Shown: positions 1 through 8,449 of the stretch, one piece after another | Layout of the letters: every line of letters begins with the position of its first letter | Numbering within the stretch: position 1 is the stretch's first letter | DNA from: Helicobacteraceae bacterium | Lineage (GTDB): Bacteria; Campylobacterota; Campylobacteria; Campylobacterales; Sulfurimonadaceae | Direction of reading: 5' to 3' | Assembly: GCA_027066325.1 (NCBI GenBank) | Contig: JAMONY010000023.1 | Coordinates: 1 to 44,574, forward strand | DNA: 44,574 bases | Notes under the pieces: model-generated | Databases searched by the model: none | Told to the model about the DNA's origin: nothing | Seen by the model: only the letters and a program-made list of their open reading frames with translations | Program-made: the position numbers and the translations under genes

Positions 1-115
1 CAGATGAGCTAGATGATGAATTGCTATTGCTGTTGTCTGCACCTGTGTTGCTTGTGCAACCTTGCACTAGCATAGTGAAGATAAGCAGTAAAATTATCTG
101 TAAATATCTAAGCAT
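1..115 (-). CDS. N-terminus of a Ser-rich lipoprotein (partial, runs off left edge)
   Basis: The first 38 codons of a minus-strand gene are visible, starting at ATG 113-115 behind a GGAG ribosome site about 8 nt upstream. They encode a short basic N-terminus, a hydrophobic stretch and a lipobox (L-V-Q-G-C), so the product should be exported and lipid-anchored at Cys20. Directly after come Asn/Thr and then a pure serine run that leaves the window. This is the same design as the pectate-lyase-like lipoprotein at 22580-24628, whose lipobox is L-L-Q-G-C followed by a serine linker. The functional domain lies outside the window, so no activity can be given; a secreted carbohydrate-active enzyme is a reasonable guess by analogy only. 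Confidence 0.75.
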   Translation of the reverse strand, partial: MLRYLQIILLLIFTMLVQGCTSNTGADNSNSNSSSSSS

Positions 116-281
116 TGTGTAGCTCCTTGGGGTTTGGTGTTTTTAATATATTTGTGTAGATTATCTGTTATTTGATATGGTTTAGCTTAAGGGGTTTGTC
201 TGTTGAGTATATGACTGTTGTGGATGGGTGGACTGTTTTGTTGCTTGTGGCGGTAAGTTATTGAACTTATGCAATATCTGG

Positions 282-287
282 TACAAT
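282..287 (+). promoter_or_regulatory. -10 box (TACAAT) of the ymdB operon
   Basis: TACAAT is followed by exactly 6 nt and then the ATG of ymdB at 294, so the expected +1 is the A of the start codon. A TTGAAC at 261-266 could be a -35, but the spacing (15) is short. There is no Shine-Dalgarno sequence. The rest of 116-281 shows no gene and presumably also holds the divergent promoter of the lipoprotein gene. Confidence 0.5.
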
Positions 288-293
288 ACCGCA

Positions 294-1112
294 ATGAAAA
301 AGATAAAAGTTGCGATGATTGGTGATGTTGTGGGTAGACCTGGTAGGGTTATGATTAAAGAGCATCTCTTGAAGATTAAAGAGCAGTACAAGATAGACTT
401 TGTCTGTGCAAATTATGAGAATGCAAGCCACGGTTTTGGATTGACTCTTAAAAATTGTGATGAACTGCTTGCTAGTGGGGTAGATGTGATGAGTGGTGGC
501 AATCACAGTTTTGACAAAAAAGAGCTCGTAGATCTATTTGAGTCTAGACCTCTTTTGCGCCCACACAACTATCCAGATGATATGCCTGGTAGTGGGCTTG
601 GAGTCTATAGTGTGGGCGAGACAAAAATTGCTATACTAAATCTTTTAGGTCACTTTTCGATGCCTATGGCAGATAATCCATTTATCTTGGCAAAAAAATG
701 TGTTGATGAGTTGCAAGATAGGGGAATTAAACATATTGTTGTAGATATGCATGCTGAAGCTACAAGTGAAAAACGCGCACTTATGATGATGCTTATGGGT
801 AGAGTGAGTGCTATTGTTGGTACACATACACATGTGAGCACTGATGATCTGCAGGTAAGCTCTCATACGGGCTACATAACAGATCTGGGTCTTACAGGTT
901 GCAGAGACAATGTTATAGGGCTAGATAAAGCGGCTCCATTGAAGAGGTTTTTGACTGGATTGCCTGCCACCTTTGATCTACCAAAAAAGTGTAAGAAAAT
1001 CTTACAGTTGGTGATCTTTGAGCTAGATAGTGATGGTAGGTGTCTTGGGGCAAAGAAGCTAAAAATCTTTGATGATGGACGCGAGATAGTTAGTGATGGG
1101 TGGATAGATTGA
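294..1112 (+). CDS. ymdB: YmdB/TIGR00282 family metallophosphoesterase
   Basis: A 272-residue protein of the YmdB family, binuclear-metal phosphoesterases; the Bacillus homologue hydrolyses 2',3'-cyclic nucleotides and affects biofilm and motility. Visible metal and active-site motifs in order are GDVVGRPGR at the N-terminus, NYENASHG, GGNHSFD, DMHAEATSEK and GTHTHV, which together are diagnostic. The frame is open 22 codons further upstream, but the family starts at M-K-K-I-K-V and that ATG sits 6 nt after a TACAAT box, so 294 is taken as the start. It is the first gene of a four-gene overlapping chain; its stop overlaps the next ATG by one base. Its substrate in this organism is not known. 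Confidence 0.9.
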   Translation: MKKIKVAMIGDVVGRPGRVMIKEHLLKIKEQYKIDFVCANYENASHGFGLTLKNCDELLASGVDVMSGGNHSFDKKELVDLFESRPLLRPHNYPDDMPGSGLGVYSVGETKIAILNLLGHFSMPMADNPFILAKKCVDELQDRGIKHIVVDMHAEATSEKRALMMMLMGRVSAIVGTHTHVSTDDLQVSSHTGYITDLGLTGCRDNVIGLDKAAPLKRFLTGLPATFDLPKKCKKILQLVIFELDSDGRCLGAKKLKIFDDGREIVSDGWID

Positions 1113-1981
1113 TGATTTTATGGCATAAGATAGGGCAGAAAATCGCAGATTTTAATGAACTTGTTATGTTTAAGCACTCTATATTTTCACTACCTTTTAT
1201 ATTTGTAGCTATGGTTGTTAGTGCAGATGGCTGGTTTGGGTGGGAGCTGCTTTTGCTTGGTGTGCTGTGTGCTATTAGTGCTAGAAACTTTGCCATGGGT
1301 GTCAATAGGTATGCAGATGTAGAGATAGATAAGCTTAATCCACGAACAGCTACTAGACCAAATGCAGATGGAAGAGTTAGTAGGCGTAGCATACTGGTGT
1401 TTAGCATAGTCAATGCTCTTATTTTCATAGCAGTAGCATACTACATCAACTCATTGGCATTTATGTTGAGTGTGCCGATATTGATTGTATTGGGAGCCTA
1501 TTCATACTTTAAACGATTTAGCTCACTAGCTCACATGGTACTTGGTGTGTCACTTGGATTGGCACCTATAGCTGGCGTGGTAGCAGTAGAGTCTTACATA
1601 CCTATGTGGTCGATTTTGTTAGCACTAGGTGTTATGTTTTGGGTGGCTGGGTTTGATCTACTCTACTCACTTCAAGATATAGAGTTCGATAGTGCCACTT
1701 CGCTACACTCTATACCATCTATCTATGGAGCCAAAGCCACTCTGTTTATTAGCGCACTATTTCATCTAAATACTACCATTTTTTGGTTACTCTTTGTTGT
1801 AGCTGCCAATCTTGGCGTGGTTGCATATGTGGCTGTTGTGCTTAGTGCTATTATGCTTATGGTTGAGCACAAGATAGTTAGAGAAGATTTTACTAAGATA
1901 GATCGTGCATTTTTTACTATTAATGGCTATCTTGGAGTGCTATTTTTTATCCTCATAGTAGTAGATGTCTGGCTATTTTAA
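1112..1981 (+). CDS. mqnP: UbiA-family prenyltransferase, likely menaquinone MqnP
   Basis: An integral membrane prenyltransferase of 289 residues with both Asp-rich Mg-polyprenyl-diphosphate motifs: NRYADVEID (residues 65-73) and, later, DLLYSLQDIEFD. About eight or nine hydrophobic helices are seen. The family attaches a polyprenyl chain to an aromatic acid in quinone synthesis. Campylobacterota make menaquinone by the futalosine route, where the UbiA homologue is MqnP, so that role is inferred; the sequence alone does not exclude 4-hydroxybenzoate as substrate. A GTG 12 bases upstream is also in frame, but the ATG at 1112 overlaps the ymdB stop (TGATG) and fits translational coupling. Confidence 0.85.
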   Translation: MILWHKIGQKIADFNELVMFKHSIFSLPFIFVAMVVSADGWFGWELLLLGVLCAISARNFAMGVNRYADVEIDKLNPRTATRPNADGRVSRRSILVFSIVNALIFIAVAYYINSLAFMLSVPILIVLGAYSYFKRFSSLAHMVLGVSLGLAPIAGVVAVESYIPMWSILLALGVMFWVAGFDLLYSLQDIEFDSATSLHSIPSIYGAKATLFISALFHLNTTIFWLLFVVAANLGVVAYVAVVLSAIMLMVEHKIVREDFTKIDRAFFTINGYLGVLFFILIVVDVWLF

Positions 1982-2571
1982 TGCTTACAAGTGCATGTAG
2001 TGAGTGTGGCGGAGTTGTATCTATAGACAGCACAAAAGATTTTACTCATCATCACTGCCCGCGATGTGGTGCACTCTTGTATCACCAAACTTTTTCAGAC
2101 AACTTCATCATCATGATGGCGCTAACAACTCTACTGCTCTTCATACCACTTCTGTTCTTGCCTGTTCTCAATGTAAATTTTTTAGGCTTTAGTACAACTA
2201 CAACACTACCTAAGGCTCTATGGGGACTTGTAAATGATCAAGAGTATATTGTAGCTATAGTGTCTATCATCACTGGACTTCTGGTACCGTTTTTGATGAT
2301 TATCATGATATTGGCTACTCTAATAGCACCAAAATTTGGGATCAAAAGAGCTATGATATTGCCAATATATAGAGTCTATGAGAGCTGTAAAGAGTGGGGC
2401 ATGGCTGAAGTCTATCTTGTTGCCATACTAGTATCTATGATCAAACTTAGTGAGAAGTCTATACTAGAAGTTGGGCTTGGCCTTTACCTGTTTGCACTGT
2501 TTGCACTGATGTTCTACATTACTAACACATACTATAATCCAGATAAGATATGGGAGAGTTATGAGAAGTGA
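1981..2571 (+). CDS. PqiA-domain membrane protein (first half-PqiA)
   Basis: A 196-residue protein with an N-terminal zinc-ribbon-like pair of Cys motifs (CSECGG and CPRCGA, about residues 6-32) followed by four hydrophobic segments, the layout of one PqiA repeat. E. coli PqiA is a fusion of two such units and works with the MCE protein PqiB in lipid transport between membranes. Here the two units are separate overlapping genes and no MCE gene is adjacent. The ATG overlaps the prenyltransferase stop by one base (TAATG). A charged E-W-G-M-A-E-V-Y stretch near residue 137 matches the conserved K-W-S-M-x-D-V motif of the family. Confidence 0.85.
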   Translation: MLTSACSECGGVVSIDSTKDFTHHHCPRCGALLYHQTFSDNFIIMMALTTLLLFIPLLFLPVLNVNFLGFSTTTTLPKALWGLVNDQEYIVAIVSIITGLLVPFLMIIMILATLIAPKFGIKRAMILPIYRVYESCKEWGMAEVYLVAILVSMIKLSEKSILEVGLGLYLFALFALMFYITNTYYNPDKIWESYEK

Positions 2572-3157
2572 TGTAGAGCTTGGGCTTATACTTTGTAAAC
2601 ATTGCAATCTGCTAAACAGCAATCAGCTTCATAGATGTAGAAGATGTAACTCCATACTTGAGCAGCGTATACCACACTCTATGCTTAAGACAGCTCTCTA
2701 TCTTTTTGCAAGTTTAATTTTTCTTATACCAGCCAATCTGTTGCCGATCATGGTAGTTTATGAGCTAGGAGTTGCTAAGCCAAGTACCATTATAGGTGGT
2801 TTTATCCATTTTATGCAGAGCGGCTCATACTCAGTTGCTATCATCATCTTTGTGGCAAGTGTGCTTGTACCTATCTTAAAAATTTGTGTTGTTGCTTATG
2901 CTCTAATGGTAGCTAGGTTTAGACTTAGAGATAGAGCCATGGGTGCTTTGAAAATGTTTAGAGTAGTTAGGGCAGTTGGTAAGTGGTCGATGTTAGATGT
3001 ATTTGTTGTGGCGTTTATGGTATCGATGGTGCAGTTTGAGATAGTATCATCCATAGTTGCAGGACCAGCAGCTCTTGCATTTTTGCTAGCAGTCATTGCT
3101 ATGATGCTAGCTACAAAGAGCTTCGATACAAGATTGATGTTTGATAAGACTACTTGA
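2561..3157 (+). CDS. PqiA-domain membrane protein (second half-PqiA)
   Basis: A 198-residue partner of the preceding gene, overlapping it by 11 nt. It has its own CKHC...CRRC zinc-ribbon-like pair (about residues 12-30), four hydrophobic segments and the family motif KWSMLDVFVVAFMVSMVQ. Together the two genes amount to one full PqiA. The role is inferred from family knowledge: an inner-membrane component of an MCE-type lipid transport or envelope-stress system. The stop lies inside the 3' end of the convergent purE gene (8-bp overlap), leaving no room for a terminator between them. Confidence 0.85.
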   Translation: MRSDVELGLILCKHCNLLNSNQLHRCRRCNSILEQRIPHSMLKTALYLFASLIFLIPANLLPIMVVYELGVAKPSTIIGGFIHFMQSGSYSVAIIIFVASVLVPILKICVVAYALMVARFRLRDRAMGALKMFRVVRAVGKWSMLDVFVVAFMVSMVQFEIVSSIVAGPAALAFLLAVIAMMLATKSFDTRLMFDKTT

Positions 3158-3647
3158 TTAGTGTCTCAATCTCCATAGAGTCCATCTCAACTTTTTTCGC
3201 TTTTGCAATACGATCTTCTTTTAGTTTTGTATGAAGATTTTCATCATCAAGAGCTAGTATCTGCATGGCAAGGTAAGCAGAGTTGATAGCTCCTGCTTTG
3301 CCGATAGCAACAGTAGCAACAGGCATACCAGCTGGCATCTGAACAGTTGATAGTAGTGCATCTATACCACTAAGAGCAGAGGCGCTCATAGGCACTCCTA
3401 TGATAGGTCTAACTGTTTTAGATGAGAGCACACCTGCTAGGTGAGCCGCCATACCAGCAGCACCTACAAATACTTTAGCTCCACGCGCTTCAGCACTCTT
3501 AACATACTCTGCTGTGCGCTCAGGTGAACGGTGAGCCGAAGAGATTACTAGCTCATACTGAACTCCAAAAGTCTCAAGTGTATCTGCACAAGACTTCATA
3601 ACATCAAAATCACTTTTAGAACCGATAATAATCGAAACAAATTTCAT
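3150..3647 (-). CDS. purE: N5-carboxyaminoimidazole ribonucleotide mutase PurE
   Basis: A 165-residue class I PurE, the normal length. It moves the carboxylate of N5-CAIR to C4 to give CAIR in purine synthesis. Signature motifs are IIGSKSDFDVM at the N-terminus (phosphate site), SSAHRSPERT with the catalytic His, and GAAGMAAHLAGVLSS. The gene has its own TATAAT and an AAGGA ribosome site ahead of the ATG, so it is probably transcribed apart from the U32/glcD genes upstream. PurK, which makes its substrate, is not in the window. Its last 8 bp overlap the convergent PqiA gene. Confidence 0.95.
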   Translation of the reverse strand: MKFVSIIIGSKSDFDVMKSCADTLETFGVQYELVISSAHRSPERTAEYVKSAEARGAKVFVGAAGMAAHLAGVLSSKTVRPIIGVPMSASALSGIDALLSTVQMPAGMPVATVAIGKAGAINSAYLAMQILALDDENLHTKLKEDRIAKAKKVEMDSMEIETLIK

Positions 3648-3673
3648 AGCCCATCCTTGTAAAAATAATTGTG

Positions 3674-3679
3674 ATTATA
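3674..3679 (-). promoter_or_regulatory. -10 box (TATAAT) of purE
   Basis: On the minus strand TATAAT lies 26 nt ahead of the purE ATG, with AAGGATG as ribosome site between them. The surrounding stretch 3648-3771 has no gene. Confidence 0.5.
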
Positions 3680-3771
3680 TCATTAGATTTTATCGATATA
3701 GAGTTTATCTTCTATTGGTGTAGATCTTGCTAGCTCAAAGGGTGAAATGGTAACATATCTAGTAAGCTAAG

Positions 3772-5064
3772 CTACACCTTTGGTATGTGTGGCATATCGG
3801 CTGTTGCTTTGATCCTTAAAAAAGTAAAAGGTGGTAGAGTGGCTGGTAGGGCTATTGGGTTTGTGTTGCCGCTATGGACAGAATCTAGCGTTTTACCACT
3901 TTTTGTCCGTAGTGTGTTTAGCTTCACAAACCATCTACTATCTTTGGTATAGATAGAGCCTATGTCACCTGTAGCTATTTTTAGTTTAGACTCATCTGGT
4001 GAGACTATCTCAAGGGCATCACCAGCTCTTGTGGTGTATTTACATAAAAAATACTCACCGCTCTCATCGACCATTCCACACACCTGATGAGTACCCATCT
4101 GCATTGTAAAATCTAAGCTCTGGGTATCTTGTCTCTCAAACGGCCTATTTATAAGATAGGCATCAGTGTAGCCACGATTTTGCATGCTCTCTAACTCGTA
4201 CTGATATCTTGTAGTATCACTTCTGTTGTTATAGTGGTCATCTAGTGCCATTTTGTAAGTTTTAGCAGTTATGGCAGCATAGTATGATGTTTTAGTTCTG
4301 CCCTCGATCTTAAGAGAGTCTACAACACCAGAGCCTACAATCTCATCTATGTGTGAGGCTAGATTTAGATCTTTGGCATTCATGATGTATGTTCCTATGC
4401 CCTCATCTTCTTCTAGTCTAAATAGCGTGCCTGTTTCAGGGTTGGCAGCATATAGCTCATAGGCAAAACGACAATCATTAGCACAGCTTCCACGGTTGGC
4501 AACTCTACCACTTTGTAGTGTAGAGATGAGACATCTGCCACTGTAGGCAAAACACATAGAGCCGTGGACAAATACCTCTAACTCAAGATCTGGTAGCTCC
4601 TGTTTGATCTGAACTAAATCTTTTAACGATATCTCTCTAGCTACTATGATACGACTAGCCCCCATTTCATGGTATATCTTAGCATCAAGAGTGTTCATAA
4701 CATTGGCTTGAGTTGAGAGATGAAGTGGTATATCTGGAGCCAGCTCTTTGGCCAACACAAGTACACCAGGTGTCGCAACTATGAGCGCATCTGGTTTGAG
4801 TGAAGCTATCTGTAAGATATGTTTTTTGAGCAGATCTATCTGTGAGTTAAATGGAAAACCATTGATGGTAGCATAGACCTTTTTACCTCTAGTGTGTGCG
4901 TACTCTATGCCCTCTTGAAAGCTCTGCATTGTAAACTCTTTGCCAGAGCGAATGCGCAAAGAGAAGTGGCTCACTCCAGCATAAACAGCATCTGCTCCAA
5001 AGTCTATGGCTATCTTTAGCTTCTCTAGATTGCCAGCTGGTGATAAGAGTTCAACTCTACTCAA
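3772..5064 (-). CDS. U32 family peptidase (YegQ/TrhP-like)
   Basis: A 430-residue member of the peptidase U32/collagenase-like family. The N-terminal TIM-barrel-like part begins VELLSPAGNLEKLK, and the family signature EVFVHGSMCFAYSGRCLIS is intact, followed by CANDC; these four cysteines are thought to bind an Fe-S cluster. Characterised relatives (E. coli TrhP/YegQ) act in hydroxylation of U34 in tRNAs using prephenate, so a tRNA-modification role is more likely than proteolysis, but that is inference. The start is TTG. It is the last gene of a three-gene minus-strand operon, 4 nt behind glcD. Confidence 0.88.
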   Translation of the reverse strand: MSRVELLSPAGNLEKLKIAIDFGADAVYAGVSHFSLRIRSGKEFTMQSFQEGIEYAHTRGKKVYATINGFPFNSQIDLLKKHILQIASLKPDALIVATPGVLVLAKELAPDIPLHLSTQANVMNTLDAKIYHEMGASRIIVAREISLKDLVQIKQELPDLELEVFVHGSMCFAYSGRCLISTLQSGRVANRGSCANDCRFAYELYAANPETGTLFRLEEDEGIGTYIMNAKDLNLASHIDEIVGSGVVDSLKIEGRTKTSYYAAITAKTYKMALDDHYNNRSDTTRYQYELESMQNRGYTDAYLINRPFERQDTQSLDFTMQMGTHQVCGMVDESGEYFLCKYTTRAGDALEIVSPDESKLKIATGDIGSIYTKDSRWFVKLNTLRTKSGKTLDSVHSGNTNPIALPATLPPFTFLRIKATADMPHIPKV

Positions 5065-5068
5065 GTGA

Positions 5069-6451
5069 CTACAGCCCCATCTTATTTGGATTTAAGATAT
5101 TGTTAGGATCAAATGCTCTTTTTATGGATGAGAATAGCGCCATCTCTTCATCACTAAAAGCTAGATGCATGTAGGGAGCTTTTGCTATGCCTATGCCATG
5201 TTCGCCACTAAGTGTGCCTCCAAGCTCTATGGTTGCTTCAAACACCTCTACTATAGCCTTGTAAGCGATCTCTACTTGTGCAGGATCTGAGCCATCTACC
5301 ATGACATTGGTGTGCACATTGCCATCACCTGTATGACCAAAACATGGTATATTGATCTTGTATTTATCTGCTATGGCATAAAATCTTTTTAAGAGTTCAG
5401 GTAGTGCTGATCGTGGAACTGTTACATCTTCATTGAGTTTTTTAGAGCCATAGACCGATAGTGCAGGTGAGGCATTTCGTCTCGCAAACCAGATATCTTC
5501 TGCCTCTTTTTTGTCACGCGCAATCTTGAACTCTCTACAGCCATTTTCTTTAAAAACTGACTCTATTTTTGCCAACTGAAAATCAAGATCATCTGCTAGA
5601 TTGCCATCTACATCTGTAATCAAGATAGCACCAGCATCTGTTGGTAGTCCTATGTTGTAAGTGTGCTCAACTGCTTTTATGGTGAGTTGATCTAAAAACT
5701 CCATAGCTACAGGTGTTACGCCACTAGCCATGCTTTTGTAGACTGCCTCCATGGCACTATCAACGCTATCAAAAATCCCCATAGCAGTTTTGGTAAGTAG
5801 CGGTTTGGCTATGAGGCGAAGGGTGATCTGTGTAGTCACAGCTAAGGTGCCCTCGGAGGCTATAAGTATACCTGTGATATTGTAACCTGCTACATCTTTA
5901 ATGGTTCTTTTACCGCTTCTGATGATATTGCCATTGGGCAATACTGCTCTTAGTGCCATGATATAGTCTTTGGTGATGCCATATTTAGCAGCTCTCATAC
6001 CACCCGCATTTTCATTTAAGTTGCCACCAATGGTAGAGTACTCTTCACTTGCAGGATCAGGAGGATAAAATAGTCCCACCTCCTCAACCGCTCTTTGCAG
6101 ATCTTTATTGATAACACCAGGCTCTACTACTGCTACCATGTTCTGTAGGTCTATCTCTAGTATCTTATTCATATGTTTTTCAAATGCAAGAACTATGCCG
6201 CCGCTACTAGGTAGTGCTCCACCTGTAAACCCGCTGCCAGCTCCGCGTGGAACTACAATAATGTGGTGTTGATTGCAGTATCTAAGTATCGCACTTACAT
6301 CATCTTCAGAGCGTGGAAATAGTACCGCATCAGGTTCAAACTTCTCTCTAGTAGCATCGTAAGAGTATGCTAACAGATGCGCTTTGTCACTATAGATATT
6401 TTCATCTGTAACTATACTACTTAGGTATTTTAAATGTTTTTCATCTATCAT
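5069..6451 (-). CDS. glcD: GlcD-type FAD-linked oxidase
   Basis: A 460-residue FAD-binding 2-hydroxyacid dehydrogenase (glycolate/D-lactate oxidase subunit GlcD family). The FAD-binding domain is seen in VPRGAGSGFTGGALPSSGG (about residues 69-87), PDPASEEYSTIGGNLNENAG and the ITG..ASEGTLAV segment. The C-terminal FAD-oxidase domain has CFGHTGDGNVHTNV and GGTLSGEHGIG, with the His residues that bind metal and substrate. Electrons from a 2-hydroxyacid would go to the quinone pool. GlcE/GlcF partners are not adjacent, so a stand-alone D-lactate dehydrogenase is equally possible. In H. pylori the equivalent gene HP0509 also neighbours pgbA. Confidence 0.92.
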   Translation of the reverse strand: MIDEKHLKYLSSIVTDENIYSDKAHLLAYSYDATREKFEPDAVLFPRSEDDVSAILRYCNQHHIIVVPRGAGSGFTGGALPSSGGIVLAFEKHMNKILEIDLQNMVAVVEPGVINKDLQRAVEEVGLFYPPDPASEEYSTIGGNLNENAGGMRAAKYGITKDYIMALRAVLPNGNIIRSGKRTIKDVAGYNITGILIASEGTLAVTTQITLRLIAKPLLTKTAMGIFDSVDSAMEAVYKSMASGVTPVAMEFLDQLTIKAVEHTYNIGLPTDAGAILITDVDGNLADDLDFQLAKIESVFKENGCREFKIARDKKEAEDIWFARRNASPALSVYGSKKLNEDVTVPRSALPELLKRFYAIADKYKINIPCFGHTGDGNVHTNVMVDGSDPAQVEIAYKAIVEVFEATIELGGTLSGEHGIGIAKAPYMHLAFSDEEMALFSSIKRAFDPNNILNPNKMGL

Positions 6452-6454
6452 ATT

Positions 6455-7159
6455 TTATCTCTCTATTAGGCTTTTATAGTACGGTTCATACTCTTTTAAT
6501 CCGCTACCACCAAAGCTAAACAATCCCTCATCAATCTTCCCTATCCTGTGAAAAAATGGCAGATCAGTGTCCGTATAGCTAGCTCCAACCTTAGTGGTAT
6601 GTAATGTCGTAAAAGTATGACAATCAAGAGTATATAGCGTATCGCTAAGGTAGATATAGAGCAGACCAATTACATATTTTTCACAAAGTTCTTTAAAGTC
6701 TGATAGTTCTGGTGTGGAGTGACTCTGGTACGATAGGTAGGTAGCAAGCAGATCTGGATGCACCCAGTATGTGTCTGTAATGTTTGATGTGATTTTGTTA
6801 TAGATATCATAGTTTGGAGCTATCAGCATAGCACGCATGTAGTCTGGTGCCAATAGTAGCTCATCTGAACTCTCTGCTCTATCGACTATCTTAGGTAGTG
6901 AATCTTGCTGTAGTGTATCAAACGGACTCAACGCTAAGGTGCTTATGTTAGTTGTGTCATTGTAGTCTAGCACAACCGCTCTAGCCACAATGGCACTGTA
7001 TGCAGGTGAGTAGTGCTTGATGATAAAAGCTGTTATGCCCCTCTCTATCTTTGGAGTGATAGCTGTTGCGGTAGTGTAATCATCTGAGACGCTCTTTAAG
7101 ATAAGCTGCTGTGCAGTAAGAGCTGTATGTATGAGTATCAGTGCTATTAAGAGTCTCAA
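6455..7159 (-). CDS. Exported PgbA/PgbB-like protein (plasminogen-binding N-terminal domain)
   Basis: A 234-residue protein with an N-terminal signal peptide (hydrophobic to about residue 16, Ala-x-Ala-like end). Conserved segments such as LSPFDTLQQDSLPKI, RAMLIAPNYDIY and YWVHPDLLATYLS match the N-terminal domain of H. pylori PgbA (HP0508) and PgbB. The H. pylori proteins have a Lys-rich C-terminal tail that binds plasminogen; this protein lacks such a tail, so plasminogen binding is unlikely to be its ancestral job. It lies 3 nt upstream of glcD and divergent from a csd3-type peptidase, the same neighbourhood as in H. pylori, which suggests an envelope role. The start is TTG after an AAGGA site. 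Confidence 0.8.
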   Translation of the reverse strand: MRLLIALILIHTALTAQQLILKSVSDDYTTATAITPKIERGITAFIIKHYSPAYSAIVARAVVLDYNDTTNISTLALSPFDTLQQDSLPKIVDRAESSDELLLAPDYMRAMLIAPNYDIYNKITSNITDTYWVHPDLLATYLSYQSHSTPELSDFKELCEKYVIGLLYIYLSDTLYTLDCHTFTTLHTTKVGASYTDTDLPFFHRIGKIDEGLFSFGGSGLKEYEPYYKSLIER

Positions 7160-7184
7160 TCTCTAATCCTTAAGTATTTCTAGT

Positions 7185-7190
7185 ATTATA
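7185..7190 (-). promoter_or_regulatory. -10 box (TATAAT) of the pgb-glcD-U32 operon
   Basis: TATAAT on the minus strand, 25 nt ahead of the TTG start at 7159. The 96-bp gap 7160-7255 is a divergent promoter region shared with csd3; on the plus side only a GGAG ribosome site (7244-7247) is clear. Confidence 0.45.
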
Positions 7191-7255
7191 TCCAAACAGT
7201 GCTTTAAGGAGTGTTTAGATACCCTTTCATTATCTAGAAGTCTGGAGAGTACTGT

Positions 7256-8449
7256 ATGCGCATTTTATTGCTGTTGACACTACTGATTTTGACACTACAA
7301 GCCGCCTCTTATGAGAAACATCGATGGAGCAGTGGAGAGGTCTATTTGGAGTTTTTAGAGCGTCTTAATCTACCATCTACGCTCTACTATAATATAGACA
7401 AAGAGGATCAGACTTTAACTGAAGAGATTAGAAGTGGCATACCTTATGAGTTGCTAAGAGATGATAGTGGGGCTGTATTGCAAGCTCTTATACCAATCTC
7501 AGATGAGCTCCAGTTTCATATCTACTTGGACGAGAGTGGTGAGTATCAGTTTAAGACTATACCTATAATATACAAAACAAGAGAGGAGTCTATCTCACTG
7601 AAGATTGAGAGCTCTCCATATAATGACATAGTAAAAAAGAGTGGTTCAAGAGAGTTAGCACACATATTTGCAGCCGCTTTTCAAAACTCATTAAACTTTA
7701 AAAGTGACCTTAGAAAAGGTGATCAGTTGGTGATGATCTATGAGCAGAAATATAGATTGGGCAAGAGGTACTCTTCACCAAAACTCTTAGCAGCTATGAT
7801 AGAGATGCGCAATAAAAAACATTATATCTACTTAGCAGAGGACGAGCGCTACTATAATGAAAAAGGGGTTCAAGCTGAGAGCTTTTTGCTAGCTAGACCG
7901 ATTAGAAATGCAAGAGTTAGCTCTGGATTTTCAAAACGACGATATCACCCTGTTTTAAAACGCTACCGCCCACACCTTGGTGTAGACTATGCTGCTCCTA
8001 GAGGAACACCAATCTTAGCAGCTGGTAAAGGAGTTGTGATCTTTGCAGGAAGAACTAGAGGCTATGGCAAACTTATAAAGATACGACACTCAGATGGCTA
8101 TGTGACACTATATGCTCATCAGAAGTCATTTAGACGCGGCATAAAAAGGGGTAAAAAGGTTAAAAAGGGTCAAGTGATAGGGTATGTAGGAACTACAGGA
8201 TTATCAACCGGACCACATCTGCATTTTGGACTATATAAAAATGGCAAAGCTATCAATCCAGCAAGAGTTGTTAAGATTACCAATAAGAGATTAAAAGGCT
8301 CTAGTAAAGTGGCATTTATGAAACATAAAAAGAGGCTAGATAGAGAGATAAAGTCTATACTAGATGCTCCAGAGCAACAGCGTCATCTACTAGCAGAGAT
8401 CAATAGTAGTTGCAATATTCAAAGAGGCAGAAGAGATGAAACATTTTAG
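7256..8449 (+). CDS. csd3: Exported M23 peptidoglycan endopeptidase, Csd3/HdpA-like
   Basis: A 397-residue LytM/M23 metallopeptidase with an N-terminal signal peptide (about 18 residues). The Zn-site motifs are HLGVDYAA (first His and Asp) and HLHFG (last His pair), with YAH between them, all in the last third. The long N-terminal part resembles H. pylori Csd3/HdpA and Campylobacter Pgp3, which cut D-Ala-mDAP crosslinks and the terminal D-Ala and set helical cell shape. Divergent from a pgb-like gene as in H. pylori (HP0506/HP0508). A GGAG 8 nt ahead supports the ATG. The 3' end overlaps mgtE by 14 nt, an unusual coupling of wall remodelling and magnesium uptake genes. Confidence 0.88.
   Translation: MRILLLLTLLILTLQAASYEKHRWSSGEVYLEFLERLNLPSTLYYNIDKEDQTLTEEIRSGIPYELLRDDSGAVLQALIPISDELQFHIYLDESGEYQFKTIPIIYKTREESISLKIESSPYNDIVKKSGSRELAHIFAAAFQNSLNFKSDLRKGDQLVMIYEQKYRLGKRYSSPKLLAAMIEMRNKKHYIYLAEDERYYNEKGVQAESFLLARPIRNARVSSGFSKRRYHPVLKRYRPHLGVDYAAPRGTPILAAGKGVVIFAGRTRGYGKLIKIRHSDGYVTLYAHQKSFRRGIKRGKKVKKGQVIGYVGTTGLSTGPHLHFGLYKNGKAINPARVVKITNKRLKGSSKVAFMKHKKRLDREIKSILDAPEQQRHLLAEINSSCNIQRGRRDETF

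Noticed and set aside
182-506. Two minus-strand open frames over the ymdB start
   Set aside because: They lie opposite conserved YmdB motifs and lack start signals.
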